Of a stretch of DNA of 64,000 bases, positions 47,797 through 58,549 are shown piece after piece. The translations under genes were made by a program, and so were the position numbers. This DNA is from Lepiota brunneoincarnata (Eukaryota > Basidiomycota > Agaricomycetes > Agaricales > Agaricaceae), in the NCBI GenBank assembly GCA_023014365.1, contig JAEBUN010000003.1, forward strand, positions 2,914,001 to 2,978,000. Direction: 5' to 3'. The stretch's first letter is position 1; each line of letters begins with the position of its first letter. The notes below the pieces were generated by a model that was not told the origin of the DNA, ran no database searches, and worked only from the letters and a program-made list of their open reading frames with translations.

Positions 47797-47808
47797 AGAT
47801 TAAAGCTT
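47797..47808 (+). promoter_or_regulatory. Primer-binding site complementary to the transcript's own 5' end
   Basis: AGATTAAAGCTT, 2 nt after the LTR, is the exact reverse complement of 47614-47625 (AAGCTTTAATCT) in the LTR. There is no tRNA-type TGG start. This is the arrangement of Tf1, in which the mRNA primes its own reverse transcription. Confidence 0.75.
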
Positions 47809-48001
47809 CCTTTGGACAACCTCCATCGTACACCCCGTGGTATCGGTATGCCTTGTCGCTACCCTTCCACACTGGCAGACGATACGCTTTATCGCTATCC
47901 GAGTGCCAACCGTATCTGACAACACGCCTTGTCGCTGTCCGGTGATACACCCCTGTAGAGCAGGCCACCATACCCTCTGCACCCTTGGTCAGACGCACCG
48001 A

Positions 48002-48120
48002 AAGCGTTGATAGGTCATCCACACCTTTAAGTGTTGATTGGGATAACGCACCCGTAAGCGTTGTATACAGGTCATCCGCACCTTCAAGCGTCGATTGGGA
48101 TAACGCACCCGCAAGCGTTG
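48002..48120 (+). repeat. Short tandem repeat in the gypsy leader
   Basis: Two copies and part of a third, with periods of 54 and 57 nt (AAGCGTTG at 48002, 48056 and 48113). Both periods are multiples of three, and the frame starting at 47985 reads a repeated SVDWDNAP..VSVVY-type peptide. The leader may therefore be translated. This frame (47985-49298, 437 codons) and the gag frame (open from about 48,222) overlap for over 1 kb. Confidence 0.55.
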
Positions 48121-48721
48121 TTTATTCACCCTCACCTTCACCTTCGACTTCTTCCCTCTTCACCCTGTCTACAAACCGAAACGACCCCCTTGCCACCGAC
48201 TACGAAGAATCCAACAGTTCTGACTGGTCGACAACCAACTCCAAACCCGACTTCACACCCCCTCCACCACGGACCCTAAAAAGAAAACAAAACCTATACC
48301 CCTCACTCGTTCACCCTCTGGTTCCGCACCGTACCCTACACAACCTACCGAGAGAGTTCAACGTCGAACAGAAGACCCAGGATACCCAGCACCCCCAGCA
48401 TCAGTTCTTCAATCCCTACCTAAACAACCACCACCTGAAAGAACTGCCACCTCTACCCGCTCAAAGCTCGGGGAGCCGATTCATAGAACATCTACCCCAT
48501 CCTCCGGTCCTCAACCCTCAACAAGTACAAGAACTAGCGACAACACTTCGCAACAGAAACCCCCAAGAACATTCTCACCCCTCACATCACCACTTGGATC
48601 ACCGGTACACTCACCGCCTCGATCCAGTTCCCCTGTACAATCCAAACCATCCGAAGTTAGCCCCACTACCGGGTCTATTCACACTTCCGACAAGGAATCC
48701 ACAACCTCTGACATTAACAAT

Positions 48722-49846
48722 ATGGCCTCCTCCGCAAAAATCAATACACCCCCAACCTTTAATGGAGAGACCGATTACTTCCGCCTCTGGAAGGATGCAG
48801 TACAACTATACATTGATGCAAAGCCAGGAGCCTTTCCCGATGACAAGACCAAGATACAATTCGCCCTTTCATACATGTCCACCGGCCCCGCCGCAACATG
48901 GAGAGGAGCATTCTTGGAATCAAACAAAGAACTTGATGGAAGCCAGACCCTTCCGACATGGAAGAAATTTCTCGAAGGACTCGACACATCCTTCGCCCCA
49001 AACAATGTCCCCGCCGATGCAATGGACAGAATCCGCCACCTCAAACAGAATGGACGATATATCGATGATTACATATCCCAGTTCCAGATACTTGCCTATC
49101 AGGCCGACCTTGGAGATGGAGTGGCGGCGGTCAACTATTTCAAGAACGGGCTGGATCGCCCCATCGCAATCAAGACAATTAGCCTCAATCCAGGAAACAA
49201 ACTCAGCGACTGGTTCAAGCAAGCTCGAACAGCATATCAGATACTACAAACTCAACGCGACTATATGCAAACTCGAGGAACTCCCTCGTTTCCAATGACT
49301 TCGCGCACTCGCCCATTTAAAGGGAAAAGAAATGCTTTTACGCGCCGTGTCCCACTGCCCTATCAAGCAACAGACCCTAACGCAATGGATATTGACCAAC
49401 TTGCCGAAGCAGTCTACAACCTCGACTTTGAGGACGAGCCAGATCTACTCGCCGAGGAAGCTGATGAAGACGAGGAAACCGAAGAAGACAGACTCCACCA
49501 GTTGGTACAAGAACGCACCCGCGAAGCCCTCAATGCAATCCTCACGGACGCCCAAAGAAAGGATCTCAAAGAAAAGAGATGCTTCAACTGCCGCAAGACT
49601 GGACACTTCGCCCGCGAATGCCCCACCAAGAAGACAATATATCGCCGATCCGAATTACCCCGCAATTTGGATGCCAGAAACCGGTCAAATGCGATATCCA
49701 GAAGAAGACAAGCAAGCTACAGGAAAAAGAACTCGCTATACAACATACTAGAAGATGCAACCGACGAAGAAGTCGAGGACATCTACGAACATTTTGCAAA
49801 TGAATCCAACCACCCAGATGCCCCTCTGGTTAAGGATTTTGCCTAA
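48722..49846 (+). CDS. gag: Gag of the gypsy element
   Basis: 374 aa from the first ATG in frame (MASSAKINTPPTFNGETDYF). Residues 10-160 match the Ty3/PEG10-type capsid (WKDAVQLYID, GPAATWRGAF, DYISQFQILAYQAD, YFKNGLDRPI). A single CCHC zinc knuckle, CFNCRKTGHFARECP, lies near residue 290. The frame is open back to about 48,222 with a Ser/Pro/Thr-rich region, so a longer Gag starting at a non-AUG or through a frame change is possible. It ends at 49844-49846 and overlaps the -1 frame of pol by 43 nt. Confidence 0.88.
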   Translation: MASSAKINTPPTFNGETDYFRLWKDAVQLYIDAKPGAFPDDKTKIQFALSYMSTGPAATWRGAFLESNKELDGSQTLPTWKKFLEGLDTSFAPNNVPADAMDRIRHLKQNGRYIDDYISQFQILAYQADLGDGVAAVNYFKNGLDRPIAIKTISLNPGNKLSDWFKQARTAYQILQTQRDYMQTRGTPSFPMTSRTRPFKGKRNAFTRRVPLPYQATDPNAMDIDQLAEAVYNLDFEDEPDLLAEEADEDEETEEDRLHQLVQERTREALNAILTDAQRKDLKEKRCFNCRKTGHFARECPTKKTIYRRSELPRNLDARNRSNAISRRRQASYRKKNSLYNILEDATDEEVEDIYEHFANESNHPDAPLVKDFA

Positions 49847-52800
49847 GGAGACTAGCCACCACGTCTAGCCCTCCACAAAGACCTCCTTCCCTTTCCTATT
49901 CACAAAATGATATTAATGTTGTAAAGTTACAGGAATCGTCAGCACGCGTAATACATCTACCCTGTCGAATCCGAAAACACAAGTTCACTAAGGAAGGACC
50001 CGAAAGCGTGGAACTACTCGCCCTACTCGACTCAGGAGCAGCAGGAAACTTCATTGACCCCGGAATGGTCAAACAACATTCATTCAAAACGACACCCCTT
50101 GATCGACCCATCGAAGTACGAAATGCCGATGGATCTGTTAACGAAAATGGAACAGCCACCCACTACACGACCCTCAACCTAACGGTTAACGGGAAGAACA
50201 TGGAGATCAAACCAAAAGTAGTCTCCCTCGGAAGCCCAAGACTCATCCTTGGATTCCCTTGGCTTGCAGAACACAACCCAGACATCGACTGGGATGCCAA
50301 ACAACTACGCTGGAGAAACGAACATTGGGACAACACTATATTCCGAGAACTCATCCAATCCATGGAACCCGATTGGATCTACAACGACCAACTCAACCAC
50401 ATCTCCACACTAGAGCCTACAAGCTTCGAAGAAATCAACTTCAAAGCCTCCGCATCACAATTCCTCGCCGTACAACATGGAGAAAAGAAAAACGACGACC
50501 CAAGAAAAGTCGTACCCACGGAATTCCACGAATACCTCCCAGTATTTAGCAAGAAACAAGCCGAACGATTCCCCCCACAATGACCATGGGATCACAAAAT
50601 TGAACTCAAGGAATCATTCAAACCAATTGCCATGAAGTCCTACCGACTCTCCCTCAATGAAGAAAAGGAACTTGACACGTTCCTAGAAGAAAACCTTCAA
50701 AAGGGATACATTCGACCATCCGAATCGCCAATGGCATCACCCTTCTTTTTCATAGGAAAGAAAGACGGAAAACTACGCCCCTGTCAAGACTACAGGTACC
50801 TCAACGAGCATACCGTCAAAAATGCGTACAACCTCCCCCTCATCTCTCATATTCTTGACAAACTCCGAGGATCAAAGTACTTTACCAAACTCGACGTACG
50901 AGCAGGATACAACAACATCCGCATACGCAAAGGAGATGAATGGAAAGGAGCCTTCAGGATACCCCGAGGATTATTCAAACCCACAGTTATGTTCTTTGGA
51001 ATGTGTAACTCCCCAGCAACATTCCAAACCATGATGGACTCATTATTCCGAAAACTCATCGACAATGGAGGAGTAATCGTTTACATGGACGACATCCTCA
51101 TTCACGCAAAAACAAAACAAGAACTTCGACGCCTCACAAGAGAAGTACTCAAGATACTCAAGGACAACGATCTATACCTCAAAACTGAGAAATGCGAATT
51201 TGAACAACAACGACTCGAATATCTAGGAGTTATTATCACTCCCGACTCAGTTTCGATGGACCCAGCAAAGCTCAAAGGCATCGCTGAATGGCCAACACCA
51301 ACTACCCCACGCGATGTACGAAAATTCATAGGATTTTGCAATTTCTATCGAAAATTCATACACCAATACGCCACATGGGCAAAACCTCTCAATGCCCTAA
51401 TGTCCAAAACCAAGAAATTCGAATGGACAGAAGAATGCCAGAACGCCTTCGATACTCTCAAGAGAAAATTCCAAAGCGAACTGGTATTAATGGTCCCCGA
51501 CCGAGACAAACCCTTTGAAATCGAATGCGACGCATCACTATTTGCATCAGGAGCAGTCCTACTTCAACGCGACAACAATGGAGTTAAACACCCAGTCGCA
51601 TACTTCTCGAAAGGATTCTCACCAGCCGAACGCAACTATCATTGCTCCGAACAGGAACTCTTCACCATTATCCGAGCACTTAAAGAATGGCGCCACCACA
51701 TAGAAGGATCATCACACAAGACCATCGTATGGTCAGATCACGACAACCTTCGCCGCTGGAGAAAACCTGAAGACCTCAGCAGAAGACAAGCCCGATGGAT
51801 TGCCTACATGCAACGATTTGACATCGAAATCCGACATATCCCTGGAAAGAAAAATGGACCAGCAGATGCCCTTTCCAGATGACCCGATCATGAACCCAAG
51901 ACAAGAGACAACAAACAGGTCGTTGCACTCCCTGACAAATTCTTCACCTCAGAACAGCCACAACATATCCATATTATCGACGAAAATACTAAACAGGAAA
52001 TAAAAGAGCTGTGGAAGAAAAAGAAACAGACCGACATCGCCCAAGAAGATGACTCAGGACACCCACGCGTTCAAGGAAAACTATTTATACCACAAGATTT
52101 ACACCTCAGACGCCGCTTACTGCAAAGAGTACACGACTCACCCACCGCAGGACACCCTGGAATCGCAGAAACAACTAGAAAACTCCAGGACTACGCCTAC
52201 TGGCCCGGGATGCGATCATTTGTCAAAAACTATGTCAAAGGATGTGGTACTTGCCAACAATACAAGATCAATCGCCACCCCTTAAAACCACCGCTTCAAC
52301 CCATCCCTGGACCCCATTCTACCCGTCCATTCTCGAACATCTCGATGGATCTTATCACAGACCTACCCCCGGACGGACCCCATGATTCTATACTGGTTGT
52401 GGTCGACCAGCTTACGAAGGGGATAATTCTAGAACCTACTGCGAAAACCGCCAACGCGGACAAGATCGCCGAAATTCTTATCAAACGGCTATTCTCTAGA
52501 TTTGGCCTTCCCGAGAAAGTTCTCAGTGATCGCGACCCCAGATTCGCTGCCAAATCCATGAAAGAATTCTACAAACAACTCGGAATCGAACAAGCACTCT
52601 CTACCGCCTACCACCCCCAGACAGACGGACAAACAGAGCGATTCAATCAAGAAATAGAACTCTACCTTGGCATCTATTGCTCATTGAACCCGAACAAATG
52701 GGTAAAGGCACTCCCACTCCTGGAATATGTCCACAACTCGAAAACACATGCCGAACATCAACATACCCCATTTGAACTCCTCTATGGATCAAGCCCCAAA

Positions 52801-53502
52801 GGATTTCCGACCTCCGAGGAGCCAACGAACATTCCAGCAATAGGAGAGAAGTTTAAATACCTCGCCAAGATACGCCAAGAAGCCCAAGCTGCGCATGAAC
52901 AAGCCAGACTAAAAATGGCTGCAAGATATAACCGGCCAGATATCAATCTAAAAGTTGGACAGAAGGTTTGGCTCGACAACCGCAACCTCCCAATTCAGTA
53001 CGCCTCAAAGAAACTGGCCCAATGCCGAGAAGGTCCCTTCACCATAACAAGAAAACTCGGACCTGTTACCTATGAACTAAAATTACCCATCAAATGGAAG
53101 ATCCACAACAAGTTTCATGCGAGCCTCCTAATGCCTGCAGAAGAGAACGACACACATGGGGAATACAACACAGCCCCACCACCCGACCTTGTAAATGGAG
53201 AAGAAGAATACGAGGTCGAGTCAATACTGCGCCACAGAAAATTCCAGAACAAGTATCAATTCCTAGTCAGATGGAAAGGATACCTTCCCACTGAGGATTC
53301 CTGGGAGCCAGAAGCAAACCTGGAGAACGCCAAGGAAGTCATTGAAGAATATAAAAGGGCCCACAAATTAGACAACCCCACCAATGACCCAACCACCCAA
53401 CACTCGAGCAACCACTCCAGACCTCCCAGAGCCAGACAACGATGGACGCCTTCTCATCCGGGAAAGAATCATATCCCTGGCGAACCGCGTCACAGGAAAT
53501 AG
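49804..53502 (+). pseudogene. pol: Pol of the gypsy element, interrupted by two TGA codons
   Basis: One reading frame (-1 relative to gag). Protease: LLALLDSGAAGNFI. TGA at 50581-50583. RT: FFIGKKDGKLRPCQDYRYLN, FTKLDVRAGYNNI and the YMDD box. RNase H: ECDASLFASGAVL, YHCSEQELFTII and HIPGKKNGPADALSR. TGA at 51880-51882. Integrase: zinc-binding HDSPTAGHP...CGTCQ, then the D,D,E core (ISMDLITDLP; SDRDPRFAAKSM; HPQTDGQTERFNQE). Chromodomain: VESILRHRKFQNKYQFLVRW. Both TGAs fit CGA to TGA, because Arg or Lys usually stands there in relatives. If translated as read, the element makes no complete Pol. Confidence 0.9.
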
Positions 53503-54598
53503 CCAACCTAACCCTGCCACCGATACCGCTGACGACCAACCAGACAGGACCAACAGTCCTTATATCATCCGGCATACCTTCCTTCCCTCCAACCAACCCG
53601 AGATACGATCCATCCTTTTACACGAAGTTCCCTTTCATATTACCGGAACCCGTCTTAAACGCAGTCCAGCGATGGTACCCCTGGTCGACACCTGCTGGAA
53701 GACATTTACTGCTCTTCTGTATCACAAGCGCCTCGTCCACGACCGAGCAACAGAATTCGAAAAACTATGCGCCACTATTCTTTCTAGCGCAACAGAGGAA
53801 CAGGACCGCAATACCATTTCTGCCATGCTATCAACCGCTCTCACCGAATTCCCGTTCGAGAGTCCGATCCCAAGCCCGAGCAATGGAAGTGGAAGTCAGG
53901 ACCGCCCTATCCTACCTATCGGGACCACCACCCAACCTTCCAACCCTCCCATGGTGGATACGAGTAACCAACCATCAAGTGTTGTACAAGCTATATCTGC
54001 TTCTAATGACGCCCCCATCAGGACTACCACCACTCACTTATCCACCACCCGAACTCGCTGCAATTGCTGCCGTCGATTCGGCCATATCAAAGCAGGATGC
54101 CTGCGCTACCAATGTCGATATTGTCGAAAGATTGCCCCAGGCCATTACGAGAAGCACTGCGAGAGAAACCCTTACCAGCATCAACCCGCAAGTATGGTAC
54201 CTGGCCTGTATCGCCGCCCACGAGGAATACCAAGCAGAGCTCGATCCCTCACACGCGAAACCACGAACAACAATATTCGACACATTGTTGCAAGCACCGA
54301 GCAGCGCCCCGCTTCAGCCAGACCCCTCCGCACCCGAATTCAAAATGCCCCCGTCGTCATTCCGACCACCAACGCCACCACCACATCTGCTAGCGGAAGC
54401 CACCGACTTCCTGAATCGATCCTTCGGCGCACCCGCCACCATTCACTCCAGAGAACCCATCGTCATCGACCTCACCCAAGACCCGCCATCCCCAGACCAC
54501 CAAGCTACCGAAGCGACTCCCCAGAACCCGACCCATACTTCGACTGGGACCCCATTGCCGAATCAAACATTACAGGAGAGCCTGTCAGATTATACTGA
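53384..54598 (+). CDS. Third element frame, a: double zinc-knuckle protein
   Basis: 404 codons starting inside pol. Near residue 225 it has CNCCRRFGHIKAGC, an exact C-x2-C-x4-H-x4-C knuckle, directly followed by CRYCRKIAPGHYEKHC, a second Cys/His cluster with an APGH word seen in basidiomycete LTR-element ORFs (from memory). The rest is Ser/Thr/Pro/Arg-rich. A nucleic-acid-binding accessory or second Gag-like protein is plausible. It overlaps the other long frame (53442-55013) over 1157 bp, so at least one of the two should be non-coding or both are constrained. Confidence 0.55.
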   Translation: MTQPPNTRATTPDLPEPDNDGRLLIRERIISLANRVTGNSQPNPATDTADDQPDRTNSPYIIRHTFLPSNQPEIRSILLHEVPFHITGTRLKRSPAMVPLVDTCWKTFTALLYHKRLVHDRATEFEKLCATILSSATEEQDRNTISAMLSTALTEFPFESPIPSPSNGSGSQDRPILPIGTTTQPSNPPMVDTSNQPSSVVQAISASNDAPIRTTTTHLSTTRTRCNCCRRFGHIKAGCLRYQCRYCRKIAPGHYEKHCERNPYQHQPASMVPGLYRRPRGIPSRARSLTRETTNNNIRHIVASTEQRPASARPLRTRIQNAPVVIPTTNATTTSASGSHRLPESILRRTRHHSLQRTHRHRPHPRPAIPRPPSYRSDSPEPDPYFDWDPIAESNITGEPVRLY

Positions 54599-55013
54599 GG
54601 ATATGTCTGATGAGGACATCAGACCTTACGAAGGGGATAATGTTATGAACAGTCCAGACCGGGAGGAACAAGAACTATTGTTCGACTTTACAAGATGGGT
54701 ACAGGAGACTACAGATCAATTACGGGCACAAGAATACGAAGACGAGGAAGGGGAATATTACACCGCCATGCAGGACCTGGTGAGAGAAGCAGGAATGGAG
54801 ATAACCTTGGAGGATATACTAGAATACCCCGAGGACGAGGAAGATAACCATGGATCAACCGACCCAACCTCCGATACGGATGGAAGCACTGAGAGAATGG
54901 AGAGCGAGAACGGAGAGGACTCCATGGAGATACAATCGGGAGAAGGAGATTATGAGTCAGAGGAAAGCGATGGAACATCGCACAGCAGTAGCGAGAGTAC
55001 TGACTCATTGTAA
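53442..55013 (+). CDS. Third element frame, b: acidic protein ending inside the 3' LTR
   Basis: 523 codons; the last 122 (from MNSPDREEQELL) are encoded by the 3' LTR. It is Pro-rich in the middle (PPPNLPTLPWWIRV, LIPPELAAIAAVD-like), has IVIDLTQDPPS, which resembles a SUMO-interacting motif, then an acidic link ESLSDYTEDMSDEDIRPYEG and the acidic LTR domain. Of four codon changes between the two LTR copies of this frame, about three alter the residue, so recent purifying selection is not evident. Function unknown. Confidence 0.5.
   Translation: MDAFSSGKESYPWRTASQEIANLTLPPIPLTTNQTGPTVLISSGIPSFPPTNPRYDPSFYTKFPFILPEPVLNAVQRWYPWSTPAGRHLLLFCITSASSTTEQQNSKNYAPLFFLAQQRNRTAIPFLPCYQPLSPNSRSRVRSQARAMEVEVRTALSYLSGPPPNLPTLPWWIRVTNHQVLYKLYLLLMTPPSGLPPLTYPPPELAAIAAVDSAISKQDACATNVDIVERLPQAITRSTARETLTSINPQVWYLACIAAHEEYQAELDPSHAKPRTTIFDTLLQAPSSAPLQPDPSAPEFKMPPSSFRPPTPPPHLLAEATDFLNRSFGAPATIHSREPIVIDLTQDPPSPDHQATEATPQNPTHTSTGTPLPNQTLQESLSDYTEDMSDEDIRPYEGDNVMNSPDREEQELLFDFTRWVQETTDQLRAQEYEDEEGEYYTAMQDLVREAGMEITLEDILEYPEDEEDNHGSTDPTSDTDGSTERMESENGEDSMEIQSGEGDYESEESDGTSHSSSESTDSL
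54629..54640 (+). promoter_or_regulatory. Polypurine tract of the gypsy element
   Basis: CGAAGGGGATAA lies directly before the TGTTATG of the 3' LTR, where plus-strand DNA synthesis is expected to start. Confidence 0.6.
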
Positions 55014-55338
55014 TATAAATAACACTAGGATGCCATCAGCCAGGATGTGCATCATGGTCAGGACTGCGCACAACCAGTAGAACAGCCAAGTAACCTATAA
55101 CGAGTATATAGCACCTCATAGGTATATAAGGCCTGTACAAGTAGAGATTAAAGCCTTAAGCTTTAATCTTGTTAACAGCGGTCGTTTACCTCTCTGCCTT
55201 AACTTGGCGTCTTCCCTCGTTATCTCATTGAGCGCGATCCACTAAGCTCTATAAGGCCAACCGTCTCGGACACCTTGTAGAGTGATTGAAGGCCGTCTCC
55301 AGTTATCCTCGGATACAGAAGGAGCACGGATCATAACA
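54641..55338 (+). repeat. 3' LTR of the gypsy element
   Basis: 698 bp, same ends as the 5' LTR, about nine substitutions and no indels seen. It contains the C-terminus of the overlapping acidic frame (stop at 55011-55013). Confidence 0.92.
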
Positions 55339-55650
55339 GCCGTAGTGTAAAAGACTGCACAGTGGGCCGGCCTCTCATCAGGTAACCATGCCATGAGGGG
55401 TCCGAGTGGGAGGGATGCCCCAGGCCCAGCCCCCCCTTCCTACCTACCTGTATGGGGTCCCGGAAGCACCCTGGTGTGCTAGCCGGTCTGGCAGATCAAT
55501 TAATATATTGATTCATACTCCCCCACAGCCATCCTAAGTTAGGTAGTCTAATTCTGTCGCTACATGAGCCAAGGTGGGTTAGGGCAGTGGTTAAGCCCTC
55601 TGATGAGCCCCTTCGCAAGGGCGAAACCCACATAAGTCCCCCCATACATA
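55339..55650 (-). repeat. Repeat R1, second copy
   Basis: Reverse complement of 7442-7957 without the solo LTR. Its end (GCCGTAGTGTAAAA) abuts the gypsy 3' LTR and supplies the right target repeat. Confidence 0.6.
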
Positions 55651-55689
55651 CATAATACCCAAGCTGGCTCAGCGCCCATTGATGGGTTA

Positions 55690-55985
55690 CCACGTGTTAC
55701 CACGGACTGGAATTTCTTTTTGTTTGCCTTTGTAGTCAACCGGTATGGGTACTTTTACCACAGGTGCAGTCACCTGCTTTTGTGGTGGTTTGACTGCCTC
55801 GAAAGGCTTTCCCGCTGCTTTGGTATTGCCTGTGTAACGTTACATCGTTAGTACCACGGATTGGATGTTCTTTTTGTTTGCCTTCCTTCGGTGCTGAATG
55901 TCGCTGGTGCAGGCTTCTGCTTTTGTGGTCGTTTGGCTCCCCTGGAAGACTCTCCCGCTGGTTTGGTACCATCACATCGTTAGCA
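55690..55985 (-). repeat. Two-copy tandem repeat of about 145 bp
   Basis: Two units starting TACCACGGA(C/T)TGGA (about 55,696 and 55,850) share TTCTTTTTGTTTGCC, a TGCTTTTGTGGT box and TTCCCGCTG or CTCCCGCTG. The minus strand is open through most of both (56032-55736). This suggests a repeated peptide of about 45 residues, but no family was recognised. Confidence 0.45.
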
Positions 55986-56049
55986 TAAATGGTTGGGAAC
56001 AGAGCCTGTCTGGGCATACTACTACTTGACATCCTGCTTCTGTTATTCA

Positions 56050-58540
56050 GTCAATAAATGAATAGACGTAAGTCAGTCTTATGCAAATACCTTGAGGGAG
56101 CTTATTTGCCAATTTGTGTACAGAATGGGTGTAGAGGCTCTCCAGGTATTTTTTGGGAGACAAGGGGAAAGAGGATGTTTGCTACCATAGCTAATTCTGA
56201 AGATCCTATGTTTATATGTTATCTATCAGTGGGTCCACGGAATTGTGGCTGCTCGGAGCATAGCCTAATATATATAACAAAGGGTAGCACTAGTGACTGA
56301 GTGACATGGTGTATCGTTTCAGTACTTGTATCAGAAAATCAGGTTGCTCTTCGATGGAAGCGGATCCTCGGGACGTAGACTACCCCATCGGGGATATCTC
56401 TCTTCCATATATGCTACCATAGGCTACGATACATTACCACTCTTCCAAGATTATAGTGTTTGTGATCCTGACCCTTGGCACGAGTGTAGTATGATGAGGA
56501 ATGGAAATGAAGTACGGAGACTGCCGGCGAGGCCAGGAGCAAGGGCAATATATGACCATGGCCTCTCTTGGCTTCCTGCCGACACGAGTGGAGTTTGTCC
56601 AAGAGGCGGTGACTGGAACAATACACCCTGGTTTGTGCCTCAATTGCTGTCGTTCACCTATAAAGGCGGGATAGTGATTTTGGAGAATCCGAAGTTACAA
56701 CGCTGTCAGGTGTATTGATGATTCTAGCAAAAGGTAGAATATTGTGCCTGGGGTCAGAGGTATTTACCCCGTCCTGACAATATATTGTCTTTGAGTCAGG
56801 TTGCGAATCAAGTATCGAAAGGTGATTCTGAGGGCGTTGTGGGTTTATTCCTAAATACCAAGGTTCTCAAAGGTGATTATTTTTTCCGCACAAATAGTAT
56901 ATCACCTTACAAAAATGCACAGCTGATTGAGCTCAACCCACACGACACGTCATCCCCTTCCCAATCTATAGAGTTGGTGAAGATGTGGAGCAATCAGTAG
57001 GGAGCTCTGCCCCTGTGCAGCCAAAGCCTCTGTTTGTCGATGTTGTTCAGCAAGCAGGAACTTGCACACGAGCACAATATACTCGCTCCAATGCGACACA
57101 GGCAACATAGCTCATCGTCACGTTCTTTGCTTTACCCCACAGGAAGGCAAACTCCCCAGTGAAATCGACGCATAATCGACTGTAGTCGTAGGGGGGACGA
57201 ACGCTAGCGCATAGCTGCACAACACAGCCTCACCAATGTTCGGCAATCACTGTGACACATCAAAATGATCCTCAGGAGTCAGCAACAAGTCACCGATGAT
57301 TCAAGTCGGGTATACTGATACATCAGTTTGGAGTAGCAGCGCAACATGTGCGATCAGTACCTGTGGGGGTGCTATATGCGCCTTGGAAGTGAATCTTGGG
57401 CAGATTTTGTTGTTCGGCACGATTTGAAATACAAAAAGTAATGTACAATCAAAGGTCGGATCCCTCAGATCTCGGACGCACTCACTGGGCCATCATAATC
57501 CAGAAGTGCAATAGAGATGGAACAGCAATTGTATGTAATCAAGTGTAGAGGTGGGCAAGTGGCTACACCTGCAACAGCCACCCTATGCCACCTCTCGTAG
57601 GACTCGGAACCCGAAACCTGAACCCGGATCGAACCCCGGATCAAGAAACTTGGAGCGCCCAGCTGATCGGAGCCACTATCATTTCGCAACATATCCATTT
57701 TCACTCGAAACCTCCTTCATTCTTTGACAGATATATTTTCACTCCATTTCTATTCTTTTCCCTGATCATAAACTGTAATATAAGTTTTCTCTCTGTATAT
57801 AGACCTCTGTATGCCTCGCAGACCACTACTTTGATAATTATCCTTCATATTTCCTAATCCTCTCCTCATGTAGCTACGAAAACTTCACATTTCATCCCTT
57901 GGTTCACCTTCTCCGTCTCGCAAGTAGCTCAGATCTATTTTCTCTTAATTTTCTTGTCATTGTCGAGCATAGGAAAGGATTTATAACATAGTATACATGT
58001 TTGTATATAAGTAGCAGATCTCGGAGACTTGTTCTCCAGTCAACACACGACCCGAAAACTCTTTCCTGATCTCGTCCTCTCTGTCTGTCTCTCTCCAAAT
58101 AACTCGTCTTTCTTGGTTCTCGAAGCCCAGTGGTTGTTCCGTCAACCACACTCGCCCCCTTTGTTTGTTTGTGTTAGCACTGTTTCGATCGTGTTTCGTT
58201 TGTGTTTTGGTTTCGTTTTGGTTTCGTTTCGGCACTTTTCACGTACTGAAAAGTCAGTTTCTCTTCACAAGGAGGAGTCATGGTCAGATAACTCGGTCAG
58301 TTTGACATCATGCTCGCCACTTTGATTGACTGTCATCCACTCACTGACAAATGGGAACAGCTTACCTTGCATCCGAGTGCCCATTTGAATGAGAAGGTTC
58401 CCCATTTCAGATCTTGAGAACTTGCATCAAAGAAAAATCTATTTGTCGACATAAAACACTTAGAGTGCCACTATCGTTGAAAAGACAAAACAGCTCAAAT
58501 CAACCCTCCTACCTACACCATCGTTCTTTACTATTTGCAG
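56050..58540. other. No recognised gene
   Basis: Plus-strand frames at 56058-56300 and 56326-56718 are open, and the latter has a plausible protein look (WLPADTSGVCPRGGDWNNTP), but no family is recognised. The segment at about 56,670-56,720 resembles the 3' flank of the F-box/LRR relics (GGAGAATCCGAAGT). The 57.7-58.3 kb region is T-rich with GTTTCGTTT repeats and looks like a promoter or leader without a following gene. Confidence 0.35.
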
Positions 58541-58549
58541 ACGCTATTG

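Larger units (their letters stand above)
47097..55338 (+). mobile_element. Complete Ty3/gypsy chromovirus, 8242 bp, self-priming type
   Basis: Two 698-bp LTRs with ends TGTTATGA...TCATAACA, target repeat GCCGC (47092-47096) against GCCGT (55339-55343). Internal order: leader, gag with zinc knuckle, protease, RT, RNase H, integrase, chromodomain, then two overlapping frames. By hand count the LTRs differ at about 9 of 698 positions, so insertion is fairly recent, yet pol has two in-frame TGA codons. Protease-RT-RNaseH-integrase order and the C-terminal chromodomain define a chromovirus, which targets insertion through histone marks (family knowledge). Confidence 0.93.
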
